Below, piece after piece: positions 5,581-12,744 of a stretch of DNA of 12,783 nt. The DNA is from an uncultured Eubacteriales bacterium (GTDB lineage: Bacteria; Bacillota; Clostridia; Oscillospirales; Acutalibacteraceae), in contig ONWI01000150.1 of assembly GCA_900321515.1 (NCBI GenBank), positions 1 to 12,783 on the forward strand, in the 5' to 3' direction. Below the pieces are notes generated by a model, which had not been told where the DNA came from, made no database searches, and saw nothing but the letters and a program-made list of their open reading frames with translations. The position numbers were made by a program, and so were the translations under genes. Each line of letters starts with the position of its first letter. Position 1 is the first letter of the stretch.

Positions 5581-7182
5581 TTAATCCGAAAAAGCCTCCA
5601 GAATCATCTCGGCGCATTTGATGCCGTCTACGGCGGCGGACATTATGCCGCCGGCGAATCCCGCGCCTTCACCGCAGGGAAAAAGGCCGGCGGCAGCGGG
5701 GGACTGCAATTTATCGTTCCGAAGGATTCTTACAGGGGAGCTGCTGCGGGTTTCAGGGGCGGTAAGGACTGCGTCGCGGCGTGCGAATCCGTGAAGCCTT
5801 CTGTCCATGAGCAATAAGCCGGCGCGCATGGATTGAGCAATGAACGGCGGCAGACAGCAGCTGATCTCACCGAGCGCCACGGAAGGGCGGTAGGTGGGAA
5901 TCGTGTCCCCGAAGCAGACGGAGGGTCTGCCGTCAAGCAGATCGCCGACAAGCTGAGCCGGAGCAGAAGGGCTGTGGGTATAAGCGAAAGCCGCCCGCTC
6001 TATCCTGCGCTGGAATTCCACGCCGGCAAGAGGGTGTCCGCTTCCGAAATCGGAAGTATTGACGCCAACGAGAAGCGCGCTGTTGGCGTTTGCGCCGTCG
6101 CGGGCAAAAAGACTCATACCGTTGGTAACCACACTGTCGGGCTCGCTGGCGGCGGCGACCACATACCCCCCGGGGCACATGCAGAATGTATAGACGCCTC
6201 TGCCGTCGGGGAGGTGAACGGCGAGCTTGTAATCGGCAGCGCCAAGCTCGGGATATCCGGCGGCCTCGCCGAACTGTGCCGTATTGATGATATGCTGGGG
6301 GTGTTCGATTCTCGCGCCAACGGCAAAAGGCTTCTGAATCATGGGAATGCCTCTGTTGTAGAGCATTTTAAACGTATCGCGGGCGGAATGCCCCGTTGCG
6401 AGAATTACGTTGTCGGCGGGAATAATCTCGTTTAATCCGTCAGCCGTCACGGTTACGGACCGGAGTTTCCCGTCAGTCACAGAGATGTCGGTGAGCTGGG
6501 AGAAGAATCTGTATTCGCCGCCGAGGGAAGTGATGCGGGCGCGCAGATTGATAAGCACGTTCACAAGAACGTCGGTGCCCACATGTGGTTTGGCGTTGAA
6601 GAGAATATCCTCGTTTGCCCCCGCCCTGACGAACTGTTCCAGGACGAATCTGATGCGCCTGTCCTTAGTGCCGGTAGTGAGCTTGCCGTCGGAGAAGGTG
6701 CCTGCGCCGCCCTCACCGAACTGGATATTGCTCACCGTGTCAAGCACGCCGTCCGCGAAATACCGTTCAACGGCAGCCCGGCGGCGGTTGACGTCCCCTC
6801 CGCGCTCCAGAATAACAGGACGCTGCCCGCCCATGGCAAGCACGAGCGCGGCAAAAAGCCCCGCGGGGCCGCTTCCCACGACAATCGGACGGTGGGGGAG
6901 CGGCTTTGATTTTTTTACGGAATAGAAGTACGGCGAAGTCCTGGAGATATTTTTGATATTGCGGGCAAGAATGCGGTTTTCGGTTGAAGGATTTTTGATT
7001 TCGCACTCTGCGGAACAAACGAAGTGGACGTCGTCCTTCCTGCGGGCGTCAATGGATTTTTTGGTAAGTCTGACATTTCTGATTTCGGAGGGCGCGACTT
7101 TCATGGTTCTGGCGGCAGCCTCGGTCAGAAAATGAAGGTTCATGTTCCCCAAAGGAACTTTAATATCGGATATCAGTAACAT
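5581..7182 (-). CDS. FAD-dependent dehydrogenase, COG2509 family
   Basis: A 533-residue uncharacterised flavoprotein. The N-terminal 100 residues form the small domain typical of this family ('LLISDIKVPLGN'), followed by the dinucleotide-binding motif 'VVGSGPAGLFAALVLA' (about 101-116) and 'VILERG', then 'NIQFGEGGAGTFSDGKLTT', a strong family signature, and a C-terminal FAD-binding segment 'GLFPCGEGAGFAGGIMSAAVDG'. The reaction is unknown; the family is treated as FAD-dependent dehydrogenases. The start at ATG 7182 gives the family-like N-terminus, yet no Shine-Dalgarno is visible: the 40 bases upstream are almost pure A/T with a 10-base T run. It lies 63 bp after the BaiN-type gene and ends at a strong terminator, so it probably closes the aroE operon. 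No frameshift was seen. Confidence 0.88.
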   Translation of the reverse strand: MLLISDIKVPLGNMNLHFLTEAAARTMKVAPSEIRNVRLTKKSIDARRKDDVHFVCSAECEIKNPSTENRILARNIKNISRTSPYFYSVKKSKPLPHRPIVVGSGPAGLFAALVLAMGGQRPVILERGGDVNRRRAAVERYFADGVLDTVSNIQFGEGGAGTFSDGKLTTGTKDRRIRFVLEQFVRAGANEDILFNAKPHVGTDVLVNVLINLRARITSLGGEYRFFSQLTDISVTDGKLRSVTVTADGLNEIIPADNVILATGHSARDTFKMLYNRGIPMIQKPFAVGARIEHPQHIINTAQFGEAAGYPELGAADYKLAVHLPDGRGVYTFCMCPGGYVVAAASEPDSVVTNGMSLFARDGANANSALLVGVNTSDFGSGHPLAGVEFQRRIERAAFAYTHSPSAPAQLVGDLLDGRPSVCFGDTIPTYRPSVALGEISCCLPPFIAQSMRAGLLLMDRRLHGFARRDAVLTAPETRSSSPVRILRNDKLQSPAAAGLFPCGEGAGFAGGIMSAAVDGIKCAEMILEAFSD

Positions 7183-7245
7183 AATTCAATCAATAATCAT
7201 TCAAAAAAAAAATAATAGTTGGATTTTCAGCTTGACGGTGATAAT

Positions 7246-8505
7246 TCAATTGGAATCAATGAGGGCGCGCGCGGCGCTTCTTCCGGCGAGAATGCCGCTG
7301 CTCCAAGCCCATTGCAGGTTGTAGCCGCCGCAGAACCCGTCCACATTGAGGACCTCGCCCGCTGCGTATAAGCCCCTGCAAAGCCTGGACTGCATGGTGA
7401 GTCCGTCGAATTGATTCAGGGAAACGCCGCCGCTTGTGACCTGTGCGCTGATCCATTTAGCCTTGCCGGTAACCGGGAAGCGCCAGCCCTTAATGACAGA
7501 GGCGATTTTTAGGATGTCGCCGTCGTTGAGTTCCGAGACAGAGCGGGAGAGCGGGGTCATTCCCGCCTCCTTGAGGACGCACATACCCACGCGCTTGTTG
7601 AATACGCCGGTGAGGAAATTTTCCAGCGTAAGGTGGGGGAGAAGCACTCTTCGGCGGGTCAGCATATCGATAAGCTCATTCCTGGGGCGTTCGGGAAGCA
7701 TGTCGAGCTCCACCCACATACCGGCGGAGGGGATGCCTGCGGACGCCGAGGACAACTGAAATATGACGATGCCGGAAAGCGCCTTGTCCCCGAACTGCAC
7801 TTCGCCCGAATCAGAATAGATTCTGCCGCGACCGTCGCAAATGGAAGCCCTTGCGTGGGCGCGAATTCCCTTGAGCGAACTGAGATGCGGAGATTCGACA
7901 GGAATCGGGCAGAGCGAAGGGTTGAGCGGGGTAACGCTGTGACCGAGTGAGTGAAGCAGATCATAACCCCAGTCCACGCCGCCGAGGTTAGGAGCGGCTT
8001 TGCCGCCGCAAGCGACAATGACGGATTTAGCCATTATCTCACCGAGGGGGCTAGTCATGATGAAGCCGCTGTCGGCGCGCCGTATTTTTTCGACACGGCA
8101 GCCGCAGACCTCGGCGACATTCAGCCGCGCGATTTCCAGCCTGAGCAGATCGAGCACAGCCGAAGCCTGTCCGCATGAGGGATAAATTCTGCCTTCGTCC
8201 TCTTCGCGGCAGATCAGGCCGAGGGTTTCAAAGAAACTGAGTGTATCGTCCACATTCACGCCGCTGAAGACGCGGCTGAGCGCGCTCCTGTCGTCGGTGT
8301 GATAGCGGGGTTGTATAGCGTTGCGGTTGGTGAGATTGCAGCGGCCGTTGCCGGTGGCGAGCAGTTTTTTTCCGCATCTGGGCTGAGCGTCAAAGAGTGC
8401 AATGCTGCCCTTGCCGGACAGCTCACGTCCCGCGGCTGCCGCAGCAGCCAGACCGGAGGCGCCCCCGCCCACGACCGCGATGTCAACGTCATATGCGCGT
8501 TTCAA
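7246..8505 (-). CDS. BaiN/HI0933-type NAD(P)/FAD-dependent oxidoreductase
   Basis: A 419-residue flavoprotein of the HI0933/YhiN/BaiN family (COG2081). It opens with the Rossmann FAD motif 'DIAVVGGGASGLAAAAAAG' (about 8-26), followed by the hallmark 'CGKKLLATGNGRCNLTN'. It ends with 'GLYAAGEVLNVDGFCGGYN', the C-terminal FAD-binding signature. In gut Clostridia a member (BaiN) has been linked to bile-acid dehydroxylation, but most family members have unknown substrates and nothing here implies bile-acid metabolism. Start is TTG at 8505 with AGAGG six bases upstream, giving a short lead to the GGGxSG motif. It lies 55 bp after aroK and 63 bp before the COG2509 gene, so co-transcription with aroE-aroK is likely. 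Confidence 0.9.
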   Translation of the reverse strand: MKRAYDVDIAVVGGGASGLAAAAAAGRELSGKGSIALFDAQPRCGKKLLATGNGRCNLTNRNAIQPRYHTDDRSALSRVFSGVNVDDTLSFFETLGLICREEDEGRIYPSCGQASAVLDLLRLEIARLNVAEVCGCRVEKIRRADSGFIMTSPLGEIMAKSVIVACGGKAAPNLGGVDWGYDLLHSLGHSVTPLNPSLCPIPVESPHLSSLKGIRAHARASICDGRGRIYSDSGEVQFGDKALSGIVIFQLSSASAGIPSAGMWVELDMLPERPRNELIDMLTRRRVLLPHLTLENFLTGVFNKRVGMCVLKEAGMTPLSRSVSELNDGDILKIASVIKGWRFPVTGKAKWISAQVTSGGVSLNQFDGLTMQSRLCRGLYAAGEVLNVDGFCGGYNLQWAWSSGILAGRSAARALIDSN

Positions 8506-8560
8506 AGTAAAACCTCTTTTCGTTGAAGAGATGAAAATTCCTGTTTGGTGCGGCGCGGCG

Positions 8561-9073
8561 TCACAGGATACCTACCGCCTTCATAATGTCAAGGGCGACG
8601 AAGCCGCGCGGCTGATCGCCGTTGACGGTGTAATCGGCAGCTTCGCGGTAGATTGCGTCGCGGCGGGCGTAGAGGTCGCGTATTGCCGCCATTTTATCCT
8701 CACACTGAAGCAGAGGACGTGTCGTGTCAAATCTGAGCCGCTGATAAATCACCTGGGGAGGAACGTCGATAAGGACCAATTCGCAGCCCCTGCGAAGGGC
8801 GTCGATATTGCGGCGGAAGGTCAGCGCGCCGCCTCCTGCGGAAATAATCAGGCGTTCGCGGTCCGCGAGTTGGCGGCATATGTCATGTTCGCGGTCGCGG
8901 AAGTATTGTTCCCCGTGCCGGGCGAAAATCTCGCTGATGCTCATGCCCTCCGACTGTTCAACGAGTGAGTCGGTGTCCACCAGTTCCCTGCGGGTGTTGG
9001 AAGCAAGTTCGGCTCCGACGGTGCTCTTTCCGCAGCCCATGAAGCCGAAAAGCACTATGTTTCTGTTCATCAT
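8561..9073 (-). CDS. aroK: Shikimate kinase
   Basis: A 170-residue cytoplasmic kinase phosphorylating shikimate at the 3-hydroxyl, step five of the aromatic amino acid (chorismate) pathway. It shows the P-loop 'GFMGCGKST' (residues 9-17), the 'DTDSLVE' motif binding shikimate and Mg, 'YFRDREHD', the 'SAGGGAL' glycine loop and 'TTRPLL' in the lid. Length is typical. Start ATG 9073 (followed directly by a second ATG at 9070) has GAGG about 12 bases upstream, a slightly long spacing. The gene starts 17 bp after the aroE stop codon, forming a two-step shikimate pair with it. Confidence 0.94.
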   Translation of the reverse strand: MMNRNIVLFGFMGCGKSTVGAELASNTRRELVDTDSLVEQSEGMSISEIFARHGEQYFRDREHDICRQLADRERLIISAGGGALTFRRNIDALRRGCELVLIDVPPQVIYQRLRFDTTRPLLQCEDKMAAIRDLYARRDAIYREAADYTVNGDQPRGFVALDIMKAVGIL

Positions 9074-9090
9074 AAAAAATTGATACCTCG

Positions 9091-9945
9091 TTACTGTTTG
9101 CAGCCTGTAAAATGACTGTTCATATACTGGGTGGCGGCGGAAATGACCCTGACGACTTCCTGCGGGTCGAATGCAACGCCGAGCCAGATTTCCTGCGCAG
9201 CCGCCGCCTGCCAGACCAGCATGGGCATTCCCCCCTGCGCCTTGCAGCCGCATTCTCTCGCGGCGGTAATGAGAGCGGTGTTTTCGGGGTTGTAAACCGC
9301 GTCGAATACCGCCTTGCAGCCGGCGAGCAGTTGCTTTGAGACAGGCATTGCCGCTGTCTTGGGGTACATTCCCACAGGGGTGGCGTTGACGAGGAGATCG
9401 AATTCTCCGCTGAGCTGATGGATATTGGTCACGCTGGCGATAAAGCCGGGATGGTACCCGCGAATGTCGGAGATAATCTTTTCGGCGGACGGAATGTCGC
9501 TTTCCAGCACGCCGAAAGTCACCTCGCAGCCGGCGCGTGCCGCTTCACCCGCGAATACTCTGCAAACGCCGCCCGCGCCGAGTATGGCGACCTTTCCGCT
9601 GAGCGGAATGTCAGCAGCGGCGAGCGCGCGGACGAACCCGGTGGGGTCGGTGGTCCTGCCGGAAGTGTCGGCGCACCTGACGGTGTTGACCGAACCGTAT
9701 TCCTCCGCAACCCCCTCGACAGAGCTAAGGAAGGGAATGACGGCGGACTTATAGGGGATTGTCACATTGAAGCCGTCAAGCTCACGGAGCAGCCTGGGGA
9801 TTTCGGTGCCGAGAGCATCGGGTGAAATATCGACGACGTAATAATCGGCGTCGATGCCGTTCAGCCTGAACAGCTCCGTGTGAATGAAGGGGGACATAGT
9901 GTGTCCGATCGGGTGACCAATCACCGCAAAATGCTTTGTGCTCAT
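9091..9945 (-). CDS. aroE: Shikimate dehydrogenase (NADP+)
   Basis: A 284-residue enzyme reducing 3-dehydroshikimate to shikimate with NADPH, step four of the chorismate pathway. Visible marks are the substrate-binding 'VIGHPIGHTMSPFIH' near the N-terminus, 'FNVTIPYKSAV' with the catalytic Lys, 'YGSVNTVR' (binding Asn), 'TTDPTGF' with the catalytic Asp (family usually NTDGxGF), the nucleotide motif 'ILGAGGVCRVF', and 'VNATPVGMYP'. Start ATG 9945 was chosen because AGGAG sits 11 bases upstream; a GTG at 9957 would overlap that site. It is the first gene of a minus-strand operon aroE-aroK-flavoproteins. Confidence 0.94.
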   Translation of the reverse strand: MSTKHFAVIGHPIGHTMSPFIHTELFRLNGIDADYYVVDISPDALGTEIPRLLRELDGFNVTIPYKSAVIPFLSSVEGVAEEYGSVNTVRCADTSGRTTDPTGFVRALAAADIPLSGKVAILGAGGVCRVFAGEAARAGCEVTFGVLESDIPSAEKIISDIRGYHPGFIASVTNIHQLSGEFDLLVNATPVGMYPKTAAMPVSKQLLAGCKAVFDAVYNPENTALITAARECGCKAQGGMPMLVWQAAAAQEIWLGVAFDPQEVVRVISAATQYMNSHFTGCKQ

Positions 9946-10036
9946 AGATTTTTGCACTCCTGTCTTGTTTTGTTATAAAAGAATAATAAAAAAATAAAAA
10001 ATAAAGAAAAAAACTGAAAAATTTAAAATAAAGATA

Positions 10037-10065
10037 TTGACAAATGCGACTTATGCTAATAATAT
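10037..10065 (+). promoter_or_regulatory. Sigma-A-type promoter upstream of acpP
   Basis: TTGACA (10037-10042), 17-base spacer, TAATAT (10060-10065). Both boxes are close to consensus. The predicted start, near 10072, leaves a leader of about 180 nt before the acpP start codon, unusually long for a 75-codon gene. The region is intergenic and also serves as upstream DNA of the divergent aroE operon; no convincing minus-strand promoter for aroE was identified in it. Confidence 0.75.
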
Positions 10066-10253
10066 CTTAATAGTAGCTTTTATCTGATAATTGAATGGCT
10101 GCTGTTCTCCGACTGATAAATTTCTGTAACCAGTCGGGGATCAGTAAACAATCAGCGCTCTAATATGATAACACATGCGCTCGCAAAATTCAACAGATTT
10201 TATTTGCTGCCGGGCAGGAAAGCCCGAATTACCCTCAGAAGGAGGTGTTATTT
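10066..10253 (+). other. Long structured leader of acpP
   Basis: This stretch lies between the acpP promoter and its start codon and shows no ORF. A 10-bp stem with one G-U pair (TCTCCGACTG with CAGTCGGGGA) encloses a 15-base loop at about 10108-10142. A second hairpin, CGGGC/GCCCG (10211-10226), lies just upstream of the ribosome binding site AGGAGG (10240-10245). It may affect translation of acpP, but no known riboswitch family was recognised. Confidence 0.4.
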
Positions 10254-10481
10254 GTGGTATTTGAAAAGGTTAAGGACATCCTTGCCGCACAGTTCGACGT
10301 TGATGAGGAATCCATCACCATGGATACCGACATTTTAGATGACCTCGGCGCTGATTCGCTCGATGTAATGGATCTGATGATGACTCTGGGTGACGAATTT
10401 GACATGCAGGTTGATGAGTCAGAGATTGAAAACATTACAACTGTGGGCGCGCTGGTCAATTTCATTGAAGCCAACTCATGA
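10254..10481 (+). CDS. acpP: Acyl carrier protein
   Basis: A 75-residue acyl carrier protein, the carrier of growing acyl chains in type II fatty-acid synthesis. The 'LGADSLDVMDL' motif contains the Ser that receives the 4'-phosphopantetheine arm, so it depends on CoA (see coaE in this window). The rest is acidic and helical, as normal, and there is no truncation. Start is GTG at 10254, eight bases after AGGAGG; an upstream GTG at 10245 overlaps that site and is rejected. It is alone on its transcript, not inside a fab cluster, with its own promoter and a terminator 23 bp after the stop. Confidence 0.94.
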   Translation: MVFEKVKDILAAQFDVDEESITMDTDILDDLGADSLDVMDLMMTLGDEFDMQVDESEIENITTVGALVNFIEANS

Positions 10482-10503
10482 TTGATCGTACTGGCAAAAA
10501 AAT

Positions 10504-10568
10504 AATAAACAACGGATACCCCCGACCGCGTCTGAGGAAGTGCGGCTCGATGGTATCCGTTATTTATT
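10504..10568 (+). terminator. Terminator of acpP (long imperfect hairpin)
   Basis: A perfect 10-bp stem AACGGATACC/GGTATCCGTT (10511-10520 and 10552-10561) extends outward by AATAAA/TTTATT with one mismatch. An internal stem CCGC/GCGG sits in the loop. The T-rich outer arm TTTATT is part of the stem, so this is a long hairpin with a weak U-tract. It lies 23 bp past the acpP stop and 43 bp before the convergent DUF2185 stop, so it may serve both genes. Confidence 0.65.
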
Positions 10569-10610
10569 TGGAAGAGGGTTTATAGTATGAAAAAGGAGAA
10601 TTATGATTAT

Positions 10611-10970
10611 TTATGAATAGTAGCGCCAATCGACGTCAAAAGAAATATTGATCCACTCGCCGTTTTCGTCGCGGCGGAAGGCGGTGTATGGAGGGGAATC
10701 GAGCAGAGAAAGGGTTTCGGGGCAGTAATTGACCACAGTATTGAGGTCATAAACGCCGTTGTAGAGCGAATTTGCGAGATAGTTGTCGCTCTCGGTGCCG
10801 GTAAAGAAGCGCCAGCCGCTGTCATAGAGCGAAGAAGGCATAACGCGATAGACCAGTGTCACCGGAATGCCGTCAACCAGCACCGTGTCAGGAGCCATGC
10901 ACAAGCCCTTGCCCCGGACGAAGGTTTTGAGCTGCTCACGTGGAATCTTGAAATTCTTTAATGCCGCCAT
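10611..10970 (-). CDS. DUF2185 (Imm33-like) domain protein
   Basis: A 119-residue, cytoplasmic-looking protein resembling the DUF2185 family, which I recall as overlapping immunity protein family Imm33. The core 'YDSGWRFFTGTESDNYL' (GWxFxxG pattern), 'GVYDLNTVVNYCPETLSLLDSP' and the following 'AFRRDENGEW' fit that family. Members are often found near polymorphic toxins, but no toxin gene is next to it here, and it may be an orphan or unrelated to toxins. Start ATG 10970 has GAGG ten bases upstream. A candidate promoter lies at 11018-11045. It is convergent with acpP. Confidence 0.75.
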   Translation of the reverse strand: MAALKNFKIPREQLKTFVRGKGLCMAPDTVLVDGIPVTLVYRVMPSSLYDSGWRFFTGTESDNYLANSLYNGVYDLNTVVNYCPETLSLLDSPPYTAFRRDENGEWINISFDVDWRYYS

Positions 10971-11017
10971 GCTGCCACATCCTCACAATCATCATTAAAT
11001 TCAGCATACAGCATAAA

Positions 11018-11045
11018 ATTCTATATTTTTACACAATTTTGTAAA
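11018..11045 (-). promoter_or_regulatory. Candidate promoter for the DUF2185 gene
   Basis: Read on the minus strand, TTTACA (11040-11045), a 16-base spacer and TAGAAT (11018-11023) resemble sigma-A boxes. The -35 overlaps a short inverted repeat, TTTACA/TGTAAA (about 11029-11045). The start would leave a leader of about 40 nt before the ATG at 10970. Confidence 0.45.
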
Positions 11046-11070
11046 CTTAATTTAAACATTTTTGATATAT

Positions 11071-11397
11071 CTAATTGTTGTCGCAATCGGCGTTATCCTC
11101 AGAGGAATCATGCTCAGTGGAATCGAATTCCGCGGAACGTTCGGCTTTGAGGTTGTTCCAGCATAGAAGGAGATAAATAAGAAAGACCACCAGCACGCCC
11201 CTTGCTGCCCAGGATGTGACGTCGCTATTGGCGAATCCGGGAATGAATTCGCGGCAGAGCAGGAATATTCCGCAAAGAATAAGCAGGATACCAGAGGGGT
11301 AAGAGACGGCAGCCTGCTGACGGAAGCGGGTGAACATCAGAGTAGCTCCGACAAAGCAGGCGATGGCAATAATAATGTAATAGGGTGAAAAAATCAT
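11071..11397 (-). CDS. Small three-TM membrane protein, unrecognised
   Basis: A 108-residue protein I do not recognise. Three membrane helices are visible (about residues 4-22, 35-52 and 65-84), with a short positive loop 'MFTRFRQQAA' after the first. The last 25 residues form a highly acidic tail ending in 'DNADCDNN'. Start ATG 11397 has GGGAGGA six bases upstream, a strong ribosome binding site. It follows the XRE regulator gene by 77 bp with no clear promoter between, so it probably belongs to the DUF2975-XRE operon and may be controlled by that regulator. Confidence 0.7.
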   Translation of the reverse strand: MIFSPYYIIIAIACFVGATLMFTRFRQQAAVSYPSGILLILCGIFLLCREFIPGFANSDVTSWAARGVLVVFLIYLLLCWNNLKAERSAEFDSTEHDSSEDNADCDNN

Positions 11398-11474
11398 AAA
11401 AAATCCTCCCGGTTTGAAGTCTGTCGGCAGGCTCTGAGAGCGAGAGTAAACGGGACAGTGAACCGTAAAAAGCG

Positions 11475-11723
11475 TCAGTTTTGGTCAAGGCCGGAGTCGC
11501 CGAGAATATCGTCCTCATCGCCGGGAACGTACTCAAGGATATCTCCGGGCTGGCAGTTCAGTTCCTTGCAGATAGCGAGCAGGGTAGAAAATCTGATAGC
11601 TTTAGCCCTGTTGTTTTTTAATATGGAAAGATTAGAAAGCGTGATGCCGACTCTTGAGGCAAGCTCAGAAGCGCCGATCTTCCTTTTGGCCATCATCACG
11701 TCGAGATTAACAATGATAGGCAA
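11475..11723 (-). CDS. Small XRE/Cro-type HTH regulator (YozG-like)
   Basis: An 82-residue DNA-binding protein that is almost wholly a lambda-repressor-type HTH: 'IGASELASRVGITLSNLSILKNN' carries helices 2 and 3, followed by 'IRFSTLLAICKELNCQPGDILEY', the typical end of small XRE/YozG-like regulators, and an acidic tail. Such genes commonly pair with DUF2975 membrane proteins in Firmicutes, as here. Start is TTG at 11723, with AGGAGG seven bases upstream; that site sits in the 16 bp after the DUF2975 stop, showing tight operon organisation. Likely role: a regulator of its own operon, by inference. Confidence 0.88.
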   Translation of the reverse strand: MPIIVNLDVMMAKRKIGASELASRVGITLSNLSILKNNRAKAIRFSTLLAICKELNCQPGDILEYVPGDEDDILGDSGLDQN

Positions 11724-11739
11724 GGTATTACCTCCTAAC

Positions 11740-12213
11740 TCATACAGTGAGGTCGTTTTCTTCCTTGTATTTAATGGCGGTCTGGAAGAGATTTGCGAAA
11801 ACAGCGGAGAGCAGAGCCACCAGAAGGAAGATGATGGTTATAATCAGCGGGAAGAAAGACGTCAGGAAGGTGGAGAAGAACTGCACCATGACGGCAATTA
11901 CCACGCTGCAAATGCTCACGACCCGCAGATAGGTTACATTTTTAGTGATAAAGGATTTTCCCTTGCTGATATTCATGGTGATAAGCCAGGCCATAGCGAG
12001 AGTGATGAAGATCGGGACGCCGATGGAATAGAGCATCGAGATCATAACCTTATGAGTATTGGGAGATATCTCGACAGCGGTATTATCAATATAGAAATCA
12101 ATAAGCCACGGGAGAGCCACATAAACCACAACGCAGACAAGCATAATAATGCTGATGAAAAAACAAGCCATGTGACTCAGGTTGAATTTTAACAGTTTTT
12201 TTAGTTTGTTCAA
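11740..12213 (-). CDS. DUF2975 family membrane protein
   Basis: A 157-residue protein with four membrane helices (about residues 16-38, 57-79, 96-114 and 120-143), matching DUF2975, a family of unknown function. The 'GKSFITKNVTYLRVVSI' segment between helices 2 and 3 is the most family-like, as is the C-terminal 'LLVALLSAVFANLFQTAIKYKEENDLTV'. Start is TTG at 12213, with AAGGA about ten bases upstream; it keeps the short basic N-terminus, while the ATG at residue 15 would lose it. It is followed by the XRE regulator gene with a 16-bp gap. It is probably the first gene of that operon; no clear promoter was identified. Confidence 0.85.
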   Translation of the reverse strand: MNKLKKLLKFNLSHMACFFISIIMLVCVVVYVALPWLIDFYIDNTAVEISPNTHKVMISMLYSIGVPIFITLAMAWLITMNISKGKSFITKNVTYLRVVSICSVVIAVMVQFFSTFLTSFFPLIITIIFLLVALLSAVFANLFQTAIKYKEENDLTV

Positions 12214-12348
12214 AATCGTTCTTTCCTTTCATTTGCCCAAGTGGACATAAAACTGAAAATAAAAAAGGTCGAATAACCGCTTTTGACGGCAATACGCACG
12301 CCTCAGAGCAGATAAATTTGGAAGTAATGCCAAAATTATCAAAGGGTA

Positions 12349-12378
12349 TTGTACAAAAGGGGATTATTGGGTTATAAT
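12349..12378 (+). promoter_or_regulatory. Candidate orphan promoter
   Basis: TTGTAC (12349-12354), 18 bases, TATAAT (12373-12378). No credible coding region follows: the only open frame starts at ATG 12382, is 22 codons long and overlaps the predicted start, with no ribosome binding site. It could drive a small RNA or be chance. Confidence 0.4.
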
Positions 12379-12744
12379 GTAATGGAAAAGGAGAAAGCGG
12401 GGTGCCGTGCGCGATTGCCAAACGCGGAAATTCATTCGCCGCTATTATAGAATAGCACAAAATTGCCGTCTGTTCAAGAGTTATTGATGATTTCTTGAAT
12501 TAAATTGCATTTTTTAGCGGATTCAGCGTGTAAAAAAATAAATCAGCCAAAATGCCCGGTTGTACAAAATCGAATAAGAAAATAAAGGCTTTTGGGGGAT
12601 TACTCACAAGCAATGCGGCTTTTTTTCATTTGAATTAAGAGGGACAATGAAAAATGCGAGTGCATATTGCACAAAAAAATGCGGTTTTCTTTTACAAGAG
12701 TCACTTTTCTTTGGCTCATTTGACGAAAAAATACTTCAAAACTA

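Noticed and set aside
5833..6435. 200-residue plus-strand open frame antisense to the COG2509 gene
   Set aside because: Shadow frame of a well-supported flavoprotein gene; no ribosome binding site and no family features.
7203..7212. T10 run read as an intrinsic terminator after the BaiN-type gene
   Set aside because: No stable stem precedes it on the minus strand.
10245..10253. GTG 10245 as acpP start
   Set aside because: It overlaps the AGGAGG ribosome binding site, which correctly spaces the GTG at 10254.
11458..12192. 244-residue plus-strand open frame
   Set aside because: It is antisense to the DUF2975 and XRE genes, rich in His/Glu/Asp as expected for a shadow frame, and matches no family.
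12382..12450. 22-codon open frame after the orphan promoter
   Set aside because: Its ATG overlaps the predicted transcription start and has no ribosome binding site.
12098..12460. 120-residue minus-strand open frame
   Set aside because: It overlaps the start of DUF2975 in another frame, lacks domain features, and its start region is in the intergenic DNA with no ribosome binding site.
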